From the NCBI RefSeq assembly GCF_004000845.1, contig NZ_BIMA01000018.1, forward strand, positions 22,388 to 86,387: a stretch of DNA of 64,000 nucleotides. The letters run 5' to 3'. This document shows, in pieces, positions 63,968 to 64,000 of the stretch (its first letter is position 1; each line of letters opens with the position of its first letter). The DNA comes from Paenibacillus koleovorans NBRC 103111 (GTDB lineage Bacteria; Bacillota; Bacilli; Paenibacillales; NBRC-103111). A program made the position numbers and the translations under genes. Under the pieces are notes generated by a model. It was not told where the DNA came from, did no database searches, and saw only the letters and a list, made by a program, of their open reading frames with translations.

Positions 63968-64000
63968 ATTCCTGAATAAATATTGTTGAAATATCATAAT

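Overview
The window reads as chromosomal DNA of an endospore-forming, flagellated, S-layer-bearing Bacillota, most probably Paenibacillus or a close relative in the Paenibacillaceae. The signs are sporulation genes (spoIID, spoIIQ, spoIIID, an SASP), csaB with several SLH-domain proteins, an 11-gene nuo operon without nuoE/F/G, strong Shine-Dalgarno sites with frequent TTG/GTG starts, and gene order close to Bacillus in two blocks. Almost every gene lies on the + strand. I cannot name the species from the sequence alone.

Layout. 1-10033: respiratory complex I operon nuoABCDHIJKLMN (nuoA cut by the window edge). 10223-14855: an SLH-anchored subtilase, a YwzB-like protein and murA. 15048-20397: sporulation and morphogenesis genes (spoIID, spoIIQ, spoIIID, mbl), then flhO/flhP, with visible promoters for SigF, SigE and SigD. 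20411-23723: EpuA-like protein, CDP-alcohol phosphatidyltransferase, fabZ, phosphoglucomutase. 23743-38754: an S-layer and secondary-cell-wall-polymer locus (DUF5693 protein, csaB, tagA, tagO, an 1809-residue SLH protein, a 1000-residue S-layer protein, a 203-residue exported protein). 38847-40509: SASP and metK. 40569-42223: an AT-rich island of decayed nucleotidyltransferase toxin-antitoxin genes, bounded by two exact copies of part of the metK terminator. 42448-45153: a secreted phosphodiester glycosidase. 45273-63925: the degSU - comF - late flagellar block (degS, degU, comFA, comFC, yvyF, flgM, flgN, flgK, flgL, a DUF6470 gene, fliW, csrA), two tandem HipA-like kinases, and a 1719-residue flagellin.

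How the parts work together. TagO and TagA start synthesis of the cell-wall polymer and CsaB pyruvylates it, making the ligand for SLH domains; the subtilase, the giant SLH protein and the S-layer protein are its clients in this same window. FlgM holds SigD until the hook is complete; FlgN, FlgK and FlgL build the hook-filament junction; FliW and CsrA set translation of the flagellin, whose leader has CsrA-like GGA motifs. DegS/DegU links motility, competence (comF) and exoenzymes.

Most notable: (1) the giant flagellin with internally duplicated modules; (2) two HipA-like kinases inserted between csrA and the flagellin gene; (3) the toxin-antitoxin graveyard behind metK with its duplicated terminator; (4) two in-frame translation starts and a long leader before the S-layer gene; (5) an inflated, very GC-rich ComFA with repeats. 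I found no CRISPR array, tRNA, rRNA or intact insertion sequence.
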